The translations under genes were made by a program, and so were the position numbers. Positions 13,066-20,031 of a stretch of DNA of 49,518 bases are shown here, in pieces. Every line of letters starts with the position of its first letter. Positions within the stretch are counted from its first letter, which is position 1. The stretch comes from Algicoccus sp048820935. GTDB taxonomy: Bacteria; Pseudomonadota; Gammaproteobacteria; Burkholderiales; Burkholderiaceae_B. The DNA lies in assembly GCF_048820935.1 (NCBI RefSeq), contig NZ_JBMERD010000018.1, positions 1 to 49,518 of the forward strand. Reading direction: 5' to 3'. The notes below the pieces were generated by a model. That model saw only the letters and a program-made list of their open reading frames with translations, made no database searches and had not been told where the DNA came from.

Positions 13066-13860
13066 TTAAATGCAGCCGTTATAAATTTGACGGTTCGTTT
13101 CTGTTTCGATACGTGCCCAGACCGCAGCAACGGCATCTTCAATGATTTTGTGTGGACGTACCAGCTCGTACCACATCACAAGATTTGCATCATTAATGCG
13201 GTAGCGCAGACGGCACTCAACAGCGTATGGCTCACCACCTTCCAGTACCTGGACACCGATCTCAAAGGACTCAGGGATATGTAACTTCCCCTTTGCAGTA
13301 GTGCCTTGAATCTCTTCCTCGTAAGTCAGTTCTTGCTCACCATTGGAAAGCCGAATGCCAGAAGAGAAGTTCACTTTCTTTTTTGCCTGAAGACTGCGGG
13401 ATATTTCAAGCATTTCAGCGCCAGAAGGTTTCACGATGTCCAACAAGTTGCGTTCAATGAAAGCTGCAAAGTCAGCTTGATTCATGACGTCTTTGTCTTT
13501 TGCTGTCCATTCTTTCCATTCCGTAGAGAACGGGCATGAGTAGGTAACACGATGGTCACGCCAACCGGCATCGATTTTTTCATGATCATTGAGCACTCCG
13601 ATAAACCGAGGAGGATTGACCTTTGCGTAAATCTGACTGTGCTCAGTGGCGTGTGCATTGAAATAGCGCACAAAACTACTGGCGTCTTCCATGACAACAT
13701 CGCCAGTCTTTCGGTATGGGCTGTCTTCAAACTTTTCTAGGTCGTGGATCCTGAACCCATCTGGAATAACAGTAAAACTACCAATGCCCGTTGTCTTTGG
13801 TGTGCCAAGCGCTGCACCTGCACCAAGTGCTGTGTCAATATCGTTTGAATTTTCGCTCAT
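13066..13860 (-). CDS. DUF2303 (YfdQ-like) protein
   Basis: 264 residues matching the DUF2303/YfdQ family: GSFTVIPDGFRIHDLEKFED, ASSFVRYFNAH, WRDHRVTYSCPFSTEWKEW and FAAFIERNLLDI are typical. These proteins are common in early regions of lambda-like and other siphoviruses, always beside a small partner like the gene upstream here (YfdP-like position). The role is unknown; involvement in recombination or DNA processing has been suggested only by context. Full length. Confidence 0.8.
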   Translation of the reverse strand: MSENSNDIDTALGAGAALGTPKTTGIGSFTVIPDGFRIHDLEKFEDSPYRKTGDVVMEDASSFVRYFNAHATEHSQIYAKVNPPRFIGVLNDHEKIDAGWRDHRVTYSCPFSTEWKEWTAKDKDVMNQADFAAFIERNLLDIVKPSGAEMLEISRSLQAKKKVNFSSGIRLSNGEQELTYEEEIQGTTAKGKLHIPESFEIGVQVLEGGEPYAVECRLRYRINDANLVMWYELVRPHKIIEDAVAAVWARIETETNRQIYNGCI

Positions 13861-14201
13861 TATTTATCCTTAAGAACTTTGAGGGGACGTTCGTCCTTCC
13901 CGATTTGTTTGAGGTTATCGATTGTCATTTGGCGGGGATCTTGTCTTGACAGGTTTCCTTCTGGTGTTGCCCACATGATTGAGCTGGCTTTTGCGAGCTC
14001 TGGCACTGTGGTTTTGATCTGATCAGTAATCTCGAGCTCACCACCCAAGCCGGGTTTCAGCTTGATATTCAACTGAAGGCTTCCGACCCTGCCTGTCTCA
14101 ACACAGGCGTTCACAACTTCCTGCAGTTTTTCAGACAATTCATCGTGCAGAGTTCCGTATCGCAACTCTTGCAGCACGTCACTAAATGATTTGGTGCTCA
14201 T
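13860..14201 (-). CDS. hypothetical partner of DUF2303 protein (113 aa)
   Basis: 113 residues. The N-terminal LQELRYGTLHDELSEKLQEV is followed by a beta-rich middle (GSLQLNIKLKPGLGGELEIT). This protein type regularly accompanies DUF2303 proteins in prophages. First gene of the leftward operon; its ATG follows a 370-nt untranslated leader. Stop and the DUF2303 start overlap by 1 bp. Confidence 0.65.
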   Translation of the reverse strand: MSTKSFSDVLQELRYGTLHDELSEKLQEVVNACVETGRVGSLQLNIKLKPGLGGELEITDQIKTTVPELAKASSIMWATPEGNLSRQDPRQMTIDNLKQIGKDERPLKVLKDK

Positions 14202-14578
14202 AAATGCTCCTGTTATGTCGCTTCAATAAACACCGGACCATCCGATGCTTATCAAAGCGCCCACTTCCGTAGGCGTTTTGTATCCTGCGCAACTCCCGAT
14301 CTGAATCGGCTCGCAGTGAGCTGTGCTTTCCCAGTCAGTCATCAGTCCAAATACCTCGCGTTTGTCTGATCCACGCGCTGGCTGTATGTCGCCAGTCCCC
14401 AGTTCTCAGCATCCTTCACGCAGTCGCACACCGCAGATGCTGGTCGCCAGTTTTCACCCTATTGCTCATCGGCGCGGGGTGGATTCGTCGCGCGCCTTGT
14501 CCCGGTCGCATTTCACCTTGTGGTGCCGGGTGCTGTTGTCGTCAGTTTGTTAAAGAGCGTTGCTGTTTTTGCAGCGTT
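14202..14578 (-). other. long untranslated leader of leftward operon
   Basis: About 370 nt between the predicted pL start and the first gene, without a convincing ORF but with a boxA near its 5' end and several GC-rich hairpins. This is the expected form of a processive antitermination leader. Confidence 0.55.
14546..14559 (-). promoter_or_regulatory. boxA antitermination element
   Basis: On the minus strand CGCTCTTTAACAAA, a perfect match to the rrn/lambda boxA consensus bound by NusB-S10, about 20 nt after the predicted pL start. A nut-like role in a 14-kb operon is the simplest reading. Confidence 0.6.
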
Positions 14579-14584
14579 GAATAA

Positions 14585-14613
14585 ATTAAACCATAGTTCA
14601 TTTATTTAATCAA
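14585..14613 (-). promoter_or_regulatory. leftward early promoter pL
   Basis: Minus strand: -35 TTGATT (14613-14608), 17-nt spacer, -10 TTTAAT (14590-14585). Repressor-type operators overlap both elements. It drives the 14201-to-72 operon. Confidence 0.6.
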
Positions 14614-14635
14614 CTATAGTTCATTCAATAGTTCA
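14589..14635. promoter_or_regulatory. CI/Cro-type operators at pL
   Basis: AACCATAGTTCA (14589-14600), AACTATAGTTCA (14612-14623) and a partial AATAGTTCA (14627-14635) match the TGAACYATRGTTCA half-sites found between cI and cro at 18460-18527. Confidence 0.7.
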
Positions 14636-14760
14636 ATAACACAAACCATTCTTAGAACTGCACATGGTGTATCGTTTGGTTTTGAGGGTTGTTTGTTTCG
14701 AGCTTCTGAAAAACGGCTTGAATTGGCAGCTTTTAATGACAACTAGCGTTGAGAAATGAC

Positions 14761-15150
14761 ATGCGTAGACTAATCATGTTGGGTGTGATGATTGTGATTG
14801 CTGGGTGTGCGACAGTTGGTACGCCGATCACAGAAAACCAGCTGAGCAGCTTTCAAGAAGGCGTAACCACAACCAACGATGTCATTGCATCGCTCGGAAA
14901 GCCATTCAATGTCTTGAGAAAGTCTGACGGAACGACTTCCATGACATATGTGTATTCAGAGGCATCAGTTCATCCAGCAACATTTATTCCAATTGTTGGC
15001 GTGTTTGCTGGTGGTGCCGATACCAAAGGAACGTCCGTTATTTTAAATTTCGACAAAAACGGGAAACTCATCGATTACATAACGTCACACACTTCTATGA
15101 CGACAAACGCCCTAGGGCAAGCGACTACAACCACAGAGGTCAAGCAGTAA
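14761..15150 (+). CDS. outer-membrane-type lipoprotein
   Basis: 129 residues. A lipoprotein signal (MRRLIMLGVMIVIAGCATVG) has lipobox VIAGC with Cys at about residue 16. The mature part (FQEGVTTTNDVIASLGKPFN) resembles the SmpA/BamE-like fold of small phage and bacterial lipoproteins. The ATG at 14761 is preferred over the TTG at 14749 because it starts the signal peptide. It is a plus-strand gene between the leftward operon promoter and the lysogeny genes and would be expressed from the prophage; superinfection exclusion is possible by analogy with phage lipoproteins. Confidence 0.7.
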   Translation: MRRLIMLGVMIVIAGCATVGTPITENQLSSFQEGVTTTNDVIASLGKPFNVLRKSDGTTSMTYVYSEASVHPATFIPIVGVFAGGADTKGTSVILNFDKNGKLIDYITSHTSMTTNALGQATTTTEVKQ

Positions 15151-15177
15151 CAATTCTTTTGTTATGGGTGACTCAAA

Positions 15178-15522
15178 ATGAAGAAGACACGAGCAGTGCT
15201 TGCGGGTACTGGTTTCGAAGGTAGGGAGACTGTAATTAGGAGCTTTGCCAAGAAAGGCTCGGCATTACAACTTCGGAGAGAACCTGCCAACAAATATGAT
15301 AAAAACGCCATCGCTGTATGGCTTGAGTGCCGAGTATTTTTTGGGCTGCTGAAGTTTTGGCGAAAGATTGGTTACATCCAATCAACCAGGGCCCAGAAGC
15401 TGGCACCAAGGATTGATGAAGGAAAAATACAGATAGTTCGCGTGTCAGTTGTAAATCTGTATTGCCCACCAGATCTAAACCATCCGGACGTAACCGCTCT
15501 GATTGAGTATGTGAACAATTAA
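15178..15522 (+). CDS. HIRAN domain protein
   Basis: 114 residues forming a stand-alone HIRAN domain: VLAGTGFEGRETVIRSF, LQLRREPANKYDKNAIAVWL, IGYIQSTRAQKLAPRIDEG. HIRAN domains bind 3' ends of ssDNA or damaged DNA in helicases such as HLTF. Single-domain versions occur in bacteria and phages with unknown roles. It follows the lipoprotein gene by 27 bp on the same strand, so they form a two-gene unit. Confidence 0.75.
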   Translation: MKKTRAVLAGTGFEGRETVIRSFAKKGSALQLRREPANKYDKNAIAVWLECRVFFGLLKFWRKIGYIQSTRAQKLAPRIDEGKIQIVRVSVVNLYCPPDLNHPDVTALIEYVNN

Positions 15523-15540
15523 CGTCCGAGTTGAAACAAA

Positions 15541-15627
15541 CTTGAAGCCTTCAAAGCAAACGGTCCAGGCTGGCAAACACGGATGAACGATGCTCTGCGT
15601 GAGTGGCTGAAGATGCAGCAGGCGTAA
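15541..15627 (+). pseudogene. brnA antitoxin remnant (C-terminal end)
   Basis: The frame ending TAA at 15625-15627 encodes LEAFKANGPGWQTRMNDALR followed by EWLKMQQA, which is the C-terminal end of a BrnA-type antitoxin (compare RATGPGWQSRIDNALSEWL of the intact copy at 26685-26969). An in-frame TGA at 15532 and loss of the N-terminal DNA-binding part show that it is a fragment, and no brnT lies beside it. Confidence 0.7.
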
Positions 15628-15631
15628 GCGC

Positions 15632-15653
15632 AAAAAAGCCCCTGGGAAGGGGC
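15632..15653 (-). terminator. intrinsic terminator of the hicAB operon
   Basis: Minus strand: GCCCC (15653-15649), 6-nt loop, GGGGC (15642-15638), then six T (15637-15632). It lies 64 bp downstream of the last gene of the minus-strand hicAB unit. Confidence 0.75.
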
Positions 15654-15716
15654 GGGTGTGGTGGTTAAAGCAGGCAAAACATCACAAAAGGCAGCAAAAA
15701 TTGATGGCCTAACTGT

Positions 15717-16043
15717 TTACAACTGACTAGCGTCAATCGTATTACTTGACTCAATAATACGGTCTTCAGGTTTAACTCTAACAAGAGTAAAGCTTTCAAG
15801 AACGACAAGAGTAGCTGGAAATGCATCCTTACCATCTGGTTGAGTCGCCATGATACGGCCAGACCCAGTATTGGTTTCCAAAATCCAGTGTCCCTCTTTG
15901 ATGCCATACATTTTAAGAAGTGAAATCAATACATCTTTAATTGATACCTCAATGTTTGGTGATGATCTTGCGTTTTTTGACTGTTTTTTTGCTGCTTTTT
16001 TTGCAGGTGTTGGTTTTTTAGTTGCTGTAGGCTTGTTCGACAT
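15717..16043 (-). CDS. basic-tailed hypothetical protein after hicAB
   Basis: The start at ATG 16043 behind AAGGGGG gives 108 residues. The first 30 are Lys/Ala/Pro-rich (KPTATKKPTPAKKAAKKQSK), like histone-H1-type tails; the rest is a compact alpha/beta domain (VSIKDVLISLLKMYGIKEGH). It overlaps hicB by 26 bp, so it is a third gene of the toxin-antitoxin transcript. Function unknown. Confidence 0.55.
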   Translation of the reverse strand: MSNKPTATKKPTPAKKAAKKQSKNARSSPNIEVSIKDVLISLLKMYGIKEGHWILETNTGSGRIMATQPDGKDAFPATLVVLESFTLVRVKPEDRIIESSNTIDASQL

Positions 16044-16551
16044 AAGAAAAACCCCCTTGAATGTCGTAGATTTGTGATTCCGTGGGACGCAGACGATCTG
16101 GCTTACTGCCCTCAGAAATCTGGTACGAACTTTTGTGCATCCTTTCGAAAAGAACTTTTGCAAAAACTTCTTTATTAAAGCTTTTGAGTTGATGGTTGCT
16201 AAAGACACGCTCTGAAAGAGCCTCAACAATTATAGAATTAAGGCTTACTCCTTCATTCTCAGCAACAAGCGTCGCTTGGTGGTGTAGGCTTTTGCTCATT
16301 CGCAACGTTACTCTGCCGTTAAAATTGGAATCAATGCTCGGCAGTGGGGCTGGGAATTCTCTTCCCTGTTCTTTTGCGATCTCGTAGAGCATTACAAGCG
16401 CCTCACGTGCTTCTTCGAATGCATCTGCAGCACACTCAGCGTACCCCGCAACGCCTGGCACTTCTTTGGCCTTAGCTTCGTAAAGCAACCCATCTGGAGA
16501 ATCTATTCGTTTTATTTCTATCGTGTAGAGTGAGGGATCGAAGTGTTTCAT
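16018..16551 (-). CDS. hicB: HicB-type antitoxin
   Basis: 177 residues. The N-terminal HicB fold (VPGVAGYAECAADAFEEARE, ALVMLYEIA) neutralises the toxin. A ribbon-helix-helix domain (GRVTLRMSKSLHHQATLVAE, GVSLNSIIVEAL) binds the operator. The C-terminus of about 55 residues is longer than usual. The gene overlaps hicA by 4 bp. Typical toxin-first HicAB order, which helps hold the prophage in the host. Confidence 0.8.
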   Translation of the reverse strand: MKHFDPSLYTIEIKRIDSPDGLLYEAKAKEVPGVAGYAECAADAFEEAREALVMLYEIAKEQGREFPAPLPSIDSNFNGRVTLRMSKSLHHQATLVAENEGVSLNSIIVEALSERVFSNHQLKSFNKEVFAKVLFERMHKSSYQISEGSKPDRLRPTESQIYDIQGGFSYVEQAYSN

Positions 16552-16835
16552 TGTTTTCGCCTTAAGTAATCCTCTAAATCATCGCTTGCTCGTTCAAGCT
16601 CTGCAATTATGTTCCTTACGTATACTGACAAGACTTGAGGATTTTTGCCATGGCCACAATTAAAGTTTCCACCTGAATAATGTTTAGTATCAGCATGTGA
16701 ATACACTTTGTGATTAGGGGCGTTTCTAGAAGTCACTTTGTATCCCAATGATTCTAAACTTTTAATTACTTCTGAGCACCGGAGGTTAGTGGCTCGCGAA
16801 CTAAGAAGTTGAATGGTATTTGCAACTTTACTCAT
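16548..16835 (-). CDS. hicA: HicA-like mRNA interferase toxin
   Basis: 95 residues of the HicA dsRBD-like fold: RCSEVIKSLESLGYKV, then NHKVYSHAD with the catalytic His, then FNCGHGKNPQVLSVYVRNII. HicA cleaves mRNA independently of translation. It is somewhat longer and more diverged than typical HicA (the usual GSHH motif reads APNHKVYSH), so the assignment rests on both pattern and the adjacent HicB. A palindromic operator overlaps the leader. Confidence 0.7.
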   Translation of the reverse strand: MSKVANTIQLLSSRATNLRCSEVIKSLESLGYKVTSRNAPNHKVYSHADTKHYSGGNFNCGHGKNPQVLSVYVRNIIAELERASDDLEDYLRRKQ

Positions 16836-16836
16836 A

Positions 16837-16856
16837 TGACACCGTATGCGGTGTCA
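16837..16856. promoter_or_regulatory. palindromic operator of hicAB
   Basis: TGACACCG-TATG-CGGTGTCA is a perfect 8-bp inverted repeat immediately before hicA and just after the predicted transcription start. It is a likely target of the HicB ribbon-helix-helix domain for autoregulation. Confidence 0.65.
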
Positions 16857-16865
16857 GAACTCAAT

Positions 16866-16894
16866 ATCCTAACACCTGTTATATTTTCTGTCGA
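16866..16894 (-). promoter_or_regulatory. promoter of hicAB
   Basis: Minus strand: -35 TCGACA (16894-16889), 17-nt spacer, -10 TAGGAT (16871-16866), start near 16859. Confidence 0.5.
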
Positions 16895-17007
16895 ATTAAA
16901 TGTTGTTGCTCTTGTGGTTAATATCAACTTTGATAATAACCTTTGTTGCGGCCTTCTCACCCCTTAAACGACCACCAGTGACGGACTAAGCTGTGATCAA
17001 ACCAGCA

Positions 17008-17700
17008 TTAAAACCCGATGATCATTCCTGGCTTTTTCAACTCTGATCGATCTTCAAAAACTATGTGTATCGGCTCTGCGCTTACGCTAACCTTGGAGAG
17101 ACCGGCTTCGAGAACCTTGGATCCTTCGTAATGGCCATCCAGAGTGATTTCTCCTTGAGGTTGTACGGAGGTAGCAGATTTCAACCCATAGGACCCAAGG
17201 CTATCTCCGAAAATATCATTAGCTCTCACACCAACTTTCACGCCTGCAATAGGTTTTTCTGTCAGATTTCTAACTGTTACTGACACTTTGACTGCACCCT
17301 CTCGGTACCCTGATTCTGTCGCTTTCTCAATTTTGATATTTTCAATGGCAACGGCATTTGTAAGGGCCTGTGCTTTCGCTTCTTCTGCGCGTTCCTTTTC
17401 TTCTATTTCTTTCTGTCTTGCTTTTTTCTTATCTTCGAATGCTTTTTGATCGGCGATCGCTTCAGCTATAGTGATATTGGCAGTCGGGACACCAGTTATT
17501 GCAGAACCTATTGCAGATCGCATCATGTAATGAACCAACAACTGCTTTTCAGCATCCGGCAGTTCTCGAAAAGCTTTTTGGAACTCTTGATCTTCAGCTG
17601 CTGCAGTAGGGTTTGCCGGCAGAATAACTGTTGATGATGCTATTGCCACAGCACTGCACAACAACAGAGAACACGACAAAATTAGTTTTGAGAATCGCAT
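17008..17700 (-). CDS. exported protein with signal peptide, coiled coil
   Basis: 230 residues from ATG 17700 (AAAGGAG 8 nt upstream; the longer start at 17721 would place the start before its own ribosome-binding site). The Sec signal peptide is MRFSKLILSCSLLLCSAVAI with cleavage near ASS. Residues about 90-120 are a highly charged helix (KKKARQKEIEEKERAEEAKA), then a beta-rich domain of about 100 residues like an FxLYD/immunoglobulin-type module (VKVSVTVRNLTEKPIAGVKV). Periplasmic. It lies directly after cI on the same strand, so it may be expressed in the lysogen. Function unknown. Confidence 0.65.
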   Translation of the reverse strand: MRFSKLILSCSLLLCSAVAIASSTVILPANPTAAAEDQEFQKAFRELPDAEKQLLVHYMMRSAIGSAITGVPTANITIAEAIADQKAFEDKKKARQKEIEEKERAEEAKAQALTNAVAIENIKIEKATESGYREGAVKVSVTVRNLTEKPIAGVKVGVRANDIFGDSLGSYGLKSATSVQPQGEITLDGHYEGSKVLEAGLSKVSVSAEPIHIVFEDRSELKKPGMIIGF

Positions 17701-17769
17701 TTGGGTGTCTCCTTTGCTCATGGATATATCGATATTTAGCTGAAACGAGTGTGTGTTTTAATTTAAATT

Positions 17770-18465
17770 TCAGCCGTTCTTAAGTGTCCACCAGGCTAAA
17801 ACCTTTCCACAGACCGTTATTGTTTCGGCTGCTTTACGTAGATCATGTCGTTCTTCATCAGGATATTCCTTGGTATTTTCGCTCCTCAATATCAAGGTAC
17901 CAGTCGACAAAATCATGGCTTTTTTCAATAAGAGCAATCCTCCCACGTCGATAACGTAGTATCCGGGTGCATCTATCCACTTGTGCTCAATGTCAACGAA
18001 AACAATATCCTGGTCATTGATTGCTGGCTCCATACTGGTGCCGACACCCGTAATGAGCTTTATTCGATCAGGATTAACTGTTCCGACCTTCTGGCGTATG
18101 AAGGTCTCCAAAACATCAAGATGCTGAATAACATGCTCAGCATTTTGGATTCGACCCTTACCCATTGATGGTTCGTATGGAAGATGTTCCAGTCGAACGT
18201 AGCCGTATGGCACCACTTGAGTATCTTGCTGCGAAGGCTTGATTACATCGCCTGGCGGTTCTGAGTCACCCAGCGCCAGCCAATCACTTTCGATTTCCAA
18301 TATTCGAGAAGCCTTTGCGTTATTGACTGCACTAAACGCGGAAGACTTGCCGTCTACGACCTTCTTAACAGCCTGATAGGACATGTTTAAAGCGTCAGAA
18401 AGCCGCCGAACATCATATCCAGCGCGTTCCATTGCCCATGCGAGACGATCAGAGTATTCAACCAT
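17770..18465 (-). CDS. CI-like repressor with S24 peptidase domain
   Basis: 231 residues. The N-terminal helix-turn-helix lies at about 17-42 (VRRLSDALNMSYQAVKKVVD). The C-terminal LexA/S24 domain has the Ser/Lys dyad S144 (GVGTSMEPAI) and K181 (LLLLKKAMI), so RecA-stimulated self-cleavage is expected. It maintains lysogeny by binding the 14-bp operators at 18460-18527 and 14589-14635. The start codon lies inside one operator, which suggests autorepression. No strong ribosome-binding site. Confidence 0.9.
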   Translation of the reverse strand: MVEYSDRLAWAMERAGYDVRRLSDALNMSYQAVKKVVDGKSSAFSAVNNAKASRILEIESDWLALGDSEPPGDVIKPSQQDTQVVPYGYVRLEHLPYEPSMGKGRIQNAEHVIQHLDVLETFIRQKVGTVNPDRIKLITGVGTSMEPAINDQDIVFVDIEHKWIDAPGYYVIDVGGLLLLKKAMILSTGTLILRSENTKEYPDEERHDLRKAAETITVCGKVLAWWTLKNG

Positions 18466-18527
18466 AGTTTAAATAATAAGTTATTTCACATTAACCATAG
18501 TTGCATTTATGCATGAACTATGGTTCA
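18460..18527. promoter_or_regulatory. CI/Cro operators and divergent promoters
   Basis: Three sites: AACCATAGTTTA (18460-18471), TTAACCATAGTTGC (18491-18504) and TGAACTATGGTTCA (18514-18527, nearly perfect palindrome). A rightward promoter fits -35 TTCACA (18485-18490), 17-nt spacer, -10 TATGCA (18508-18513), with the second operator in the spacer and the third over the start site. Confidence 0.75.
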
Positions 18528-18535
18528 ATTCTTTT

Positions 18536-18721
18536 ATGAAAAAAGATGAAGCAATCAAAATTCTTGGTGGAAGCATTTCATCTGCTGCTAATGCTGTTGG
18601 TATTTCATATCAAGCAGTAGCGAAATGGCCAGAGAAGCTTTCGCCACGCATTGCAGACAGAGTTATTGCGGCAAAGATTCGGCTGGAGAAGGACAACCAG
18701 CCAGAACATACCCACGCTTAA
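18536..18721 (+). CDS. Cro-like YdaS-family antirepressor
   Basis: 61 residues from ATG 18536. KKDEAIKILGGSISSAANAV, then GISYQAVAKWPE and PRIADRVIAA are the YdaS/Cro (putative antitoxin of YdaST) helix-turn-helix pattern. It is divergent from cI across shared operators, so it is the expected Cro, acting early in lytic growth. An ATG at 18509 in frame lies inside the operator and is less likely; the leader is short and lacks a Shine-Dalgarno sequence. Confidence 0.8.
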   Translation: MKKDEAIKILGGSISSAANAVGISYQAVAKWPEKLSPRIADRVIAAKIRLEKDNQPEHTHA

Positions 18722-18739
18722 CTCATGTTTGCATGCTCT

Positions 18740-18775
18740 CCCGTCATGTTTAGAGACATGGTGTGGGGCTTTATT
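18740..18775 (+). terminator. possible tR1-like terminator after cro
   Basis: CCC-GT-CATGT ... ACATG-GTGT-GGG followed by CTTTATTTG. The stem is interrupted and the T-run weak, so termination would be partial. Confidence 0.35.
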
Positions 18776-18797
18776 TGTGAATAGGGAAAGGTAATTC

Positions 18798-18920
18798 ATG
18801 CGTAACTCCTGTATCCGTTTTGTGGCTAGGTTGATCCGTCCTGCGGAACTGCACATCGCTATTGATGATTTGCGCAGGGGTAGACCGATTTTCAGTACCC
18901 AACAAGGAATATCAAAATGA
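18798..18920 (+). CDS. small basic early protein (40 aa)
   Basis: ATG at 18798 with GAAAGG upstream, TGA at 18918-18920. The product MRNSCIRFVARLIRPAELHI, then DDLRRGRPIFSTQQGISK, is basic. The stop overlaps the next ATG (ATGA), a sign of translational coupling. No family is recognised. Confidence 0.4.
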   Translation: MRNSCIRFVARLIRPAELHIAIDDLRRGRPIFSTQQGISK

Positions 18921-19204
18921 AACAATTCAATCCTCGAGGTTGGGGGGCAACCGGTCACGAATCCGCTGAGCAACGTCAAAAGTATTTTGCATCTCTATTT
19001 TTTAATGGATTAGATCGCGGACAAAATTTAGGTATTGCTGAACATCCACATCAAAAGAATCACAAGTGTCTTCGGACGCATGGCTGTTTAGTAGGAAAAC
19101 CCTTCCAGCCTCAACGTTTCGTTCCAGCTCTGGCAGTAGCACTTGCAATGTTTCCTTTGGTAGCACTGCTACGAGTGATTTCAACAGAGAGGCGTGAGCG
19201 ATGA
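18917..19204 (+). CDS. doubtful early ORF (95 aa)
   Basis: It begins MKQFNPRGWGATGHESAEQR after AAGGA and is coupled to the 40-residue gene. From about residue 35 on, however, the sequence looks like the antisense of the better minus-strand ORF at 19002-19244 (hydrophobic ALAVALAMFPLVALL opposite Leu-rich helices). It may be a real short N-terminus followed by shadow sequence. Low confidence. Confidence 0.25.
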   Translation: MKQFNPRGWGATGHESAEQRQKYFASLFFNGLDRGQNLGIAEHPHQKNHKCLRTHGCLVGKPFQPQRFVPALAVALAMFPLVALLRVISTERRER

Positions 19205-19244
19205 GCATGCCATGCAAGCGTTCTGGATTGCTTTTATGTTCCAT
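19002..19244 (-). CDS. small helical protein, antisense in early region (80 aa)
   Basis: ATG at 19244 with AAAGGA 7 nt upstream. The 80-residue product is helical (HGMLIAHASLLKSLVAVLPK, ETLQVLLPELERNVEAG) with an acidic C-terminus. Its composition is more protein-like than the opposite frame. A minus-strand gene between cro and cII lies opposite the main rightward transcript, a position where lambda encodes antisense regulation. Function unknown. Confidence 0.5.
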   Translation of the reverse strand: MEHKSNPERLHGMLIAHASLLKSLVAVLPKETLQVLLPELERNVEAGRVFLLNSHASEDTCDSFDVDVQQYLNFVRDLIH

Positions 19245-19337
19245 GGTCGGTCCTTTGCAAAAAGTATCAAGTCGGAAATTTGGTTCTATGCGCTCAGGAC
19301 TGACCTCCCTTATGACTCGTTTGACCAGGAGGTTTGA

Positions 19338-19649
19338 ATGAGCACAACTACAGTTTCGCCTGAACTGATTGAAAACACACGCAAGAAGGCTGAAAAGATT
19401 CAGGCACAGATTTTGCAAGCACTTGCATTGAAGACTCAGAGCTTTGCCGCTGATTGCATGGGTTCGTCGGACAGTACAGTAAGCCGTCAGAAAGAAGGTT
19501 TGCAGCAGTTTTGTTTGTTGCTCGCAGCTGTTGACCTTCAAGTGTCTCCAGTCGATGCGGTCGTGGTTGAGCAGACTGAAATCAAAGCACTTGAGCGCAT
19601 GGCCTACAAGTATTTGAAAGCCAAGGTTGAATCTGGCGAGGTGGTCTGA
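19338..19649 (+). CDS. cII: CII-like transcriptional activator
   Basis: 103 residues, similar to lambda CII: EKIQAQILQALALKTQSFAA, then helix-turn-helix DCMGSSDSTVSRQKEG, then QQFCLLLAAVDLQV. CII activates establishment of the repressor and integrase. Position after cro on the rightward transcript agrees. The start follows GGAGG (CCAGGAGGTTTGAATG). Confidence 0.85.
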   Translation: MSTTTVSPELIENTRKKAEKIQAQILQALALKTQSFAADCMGSSDSTVSRQKEGLQQFCLLLAAVDLQVSPVDAVVVEQTEIKALERMAYKYLKAKVESGEVV

Positions 19650-19662
19650 TGCGAGGCGAGCT

Positions 19663-20031
19663 ATGACTTTCAAAGTGCCTAATCAATATCGCATTCGAGA
19701 TCCGAAGTTTGGATGGTTGGCTACTGACGACTCAGCAGGAAACAACGGAGCATTCGTTATTCCTTTGCCACGTGGCCAGCGCTTAAATGTAATCGCGTCA
19801 TCAGACAGCGAATGGGAGCATGTGAGCGTATCGCGTAAAGATCGCTGCCCGACATGGGAAGAAATGTGCAAAGTGAAAGAACTGTTCTGGTGCCCAGAAG
19901 ACTGCGTTATTCAGTTTCATCCAGCGAACTCAGATTACGTGAATGTGCACGAGTATTGCTTGCACATGTGGCGCCCAGTTCGTGAGTCTTTTCCGATCCC
20001 TGAGTTTTGGCGAGTGGGGTTTAAGACATGA
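19663..20031 (+). CDS. DUF7694-type phage protein
   Basis: 122 residues from ATG 19663. The conserved blocks are GNNGAFVIPLPRGQRLNVIA, WEHVSVSRKDRCPTWEEMC and VNVHEYCLHMWRPV, characteristic of a phage family (DUF7694) of unknown function found next to replication genes. It overlaps the next gene by 4 bp. Confidence 0.7.
   Translation: MTFKVPNQYRIRDPKFGWLATDDSAGNNGAFVIPLPRGQRLNVIASSDSEWEHVSVSRKDRCPTWEEMCKVKELFWCPEDCVIQFHPANSDYVNVHEYCLHMWRPVRESFPIPEFWRVGFKT

Noticed and set aside
14323..14553. Plus-strand ORF of 76 codons in the pL leader
   Set aside because: Ser/Arg/Pro-rich composition with no start signal, and the interval reads better as a minus-strand antitermination leader.
19245..19673. 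Longer version of the minus-strand 19002 ORF reaching 19673
   Set aside because: The extra N-terminal part is antisense to cII and has Cys/Phe-rich shadow composition; the ATG at 19244 has a good ribosome-binding site.
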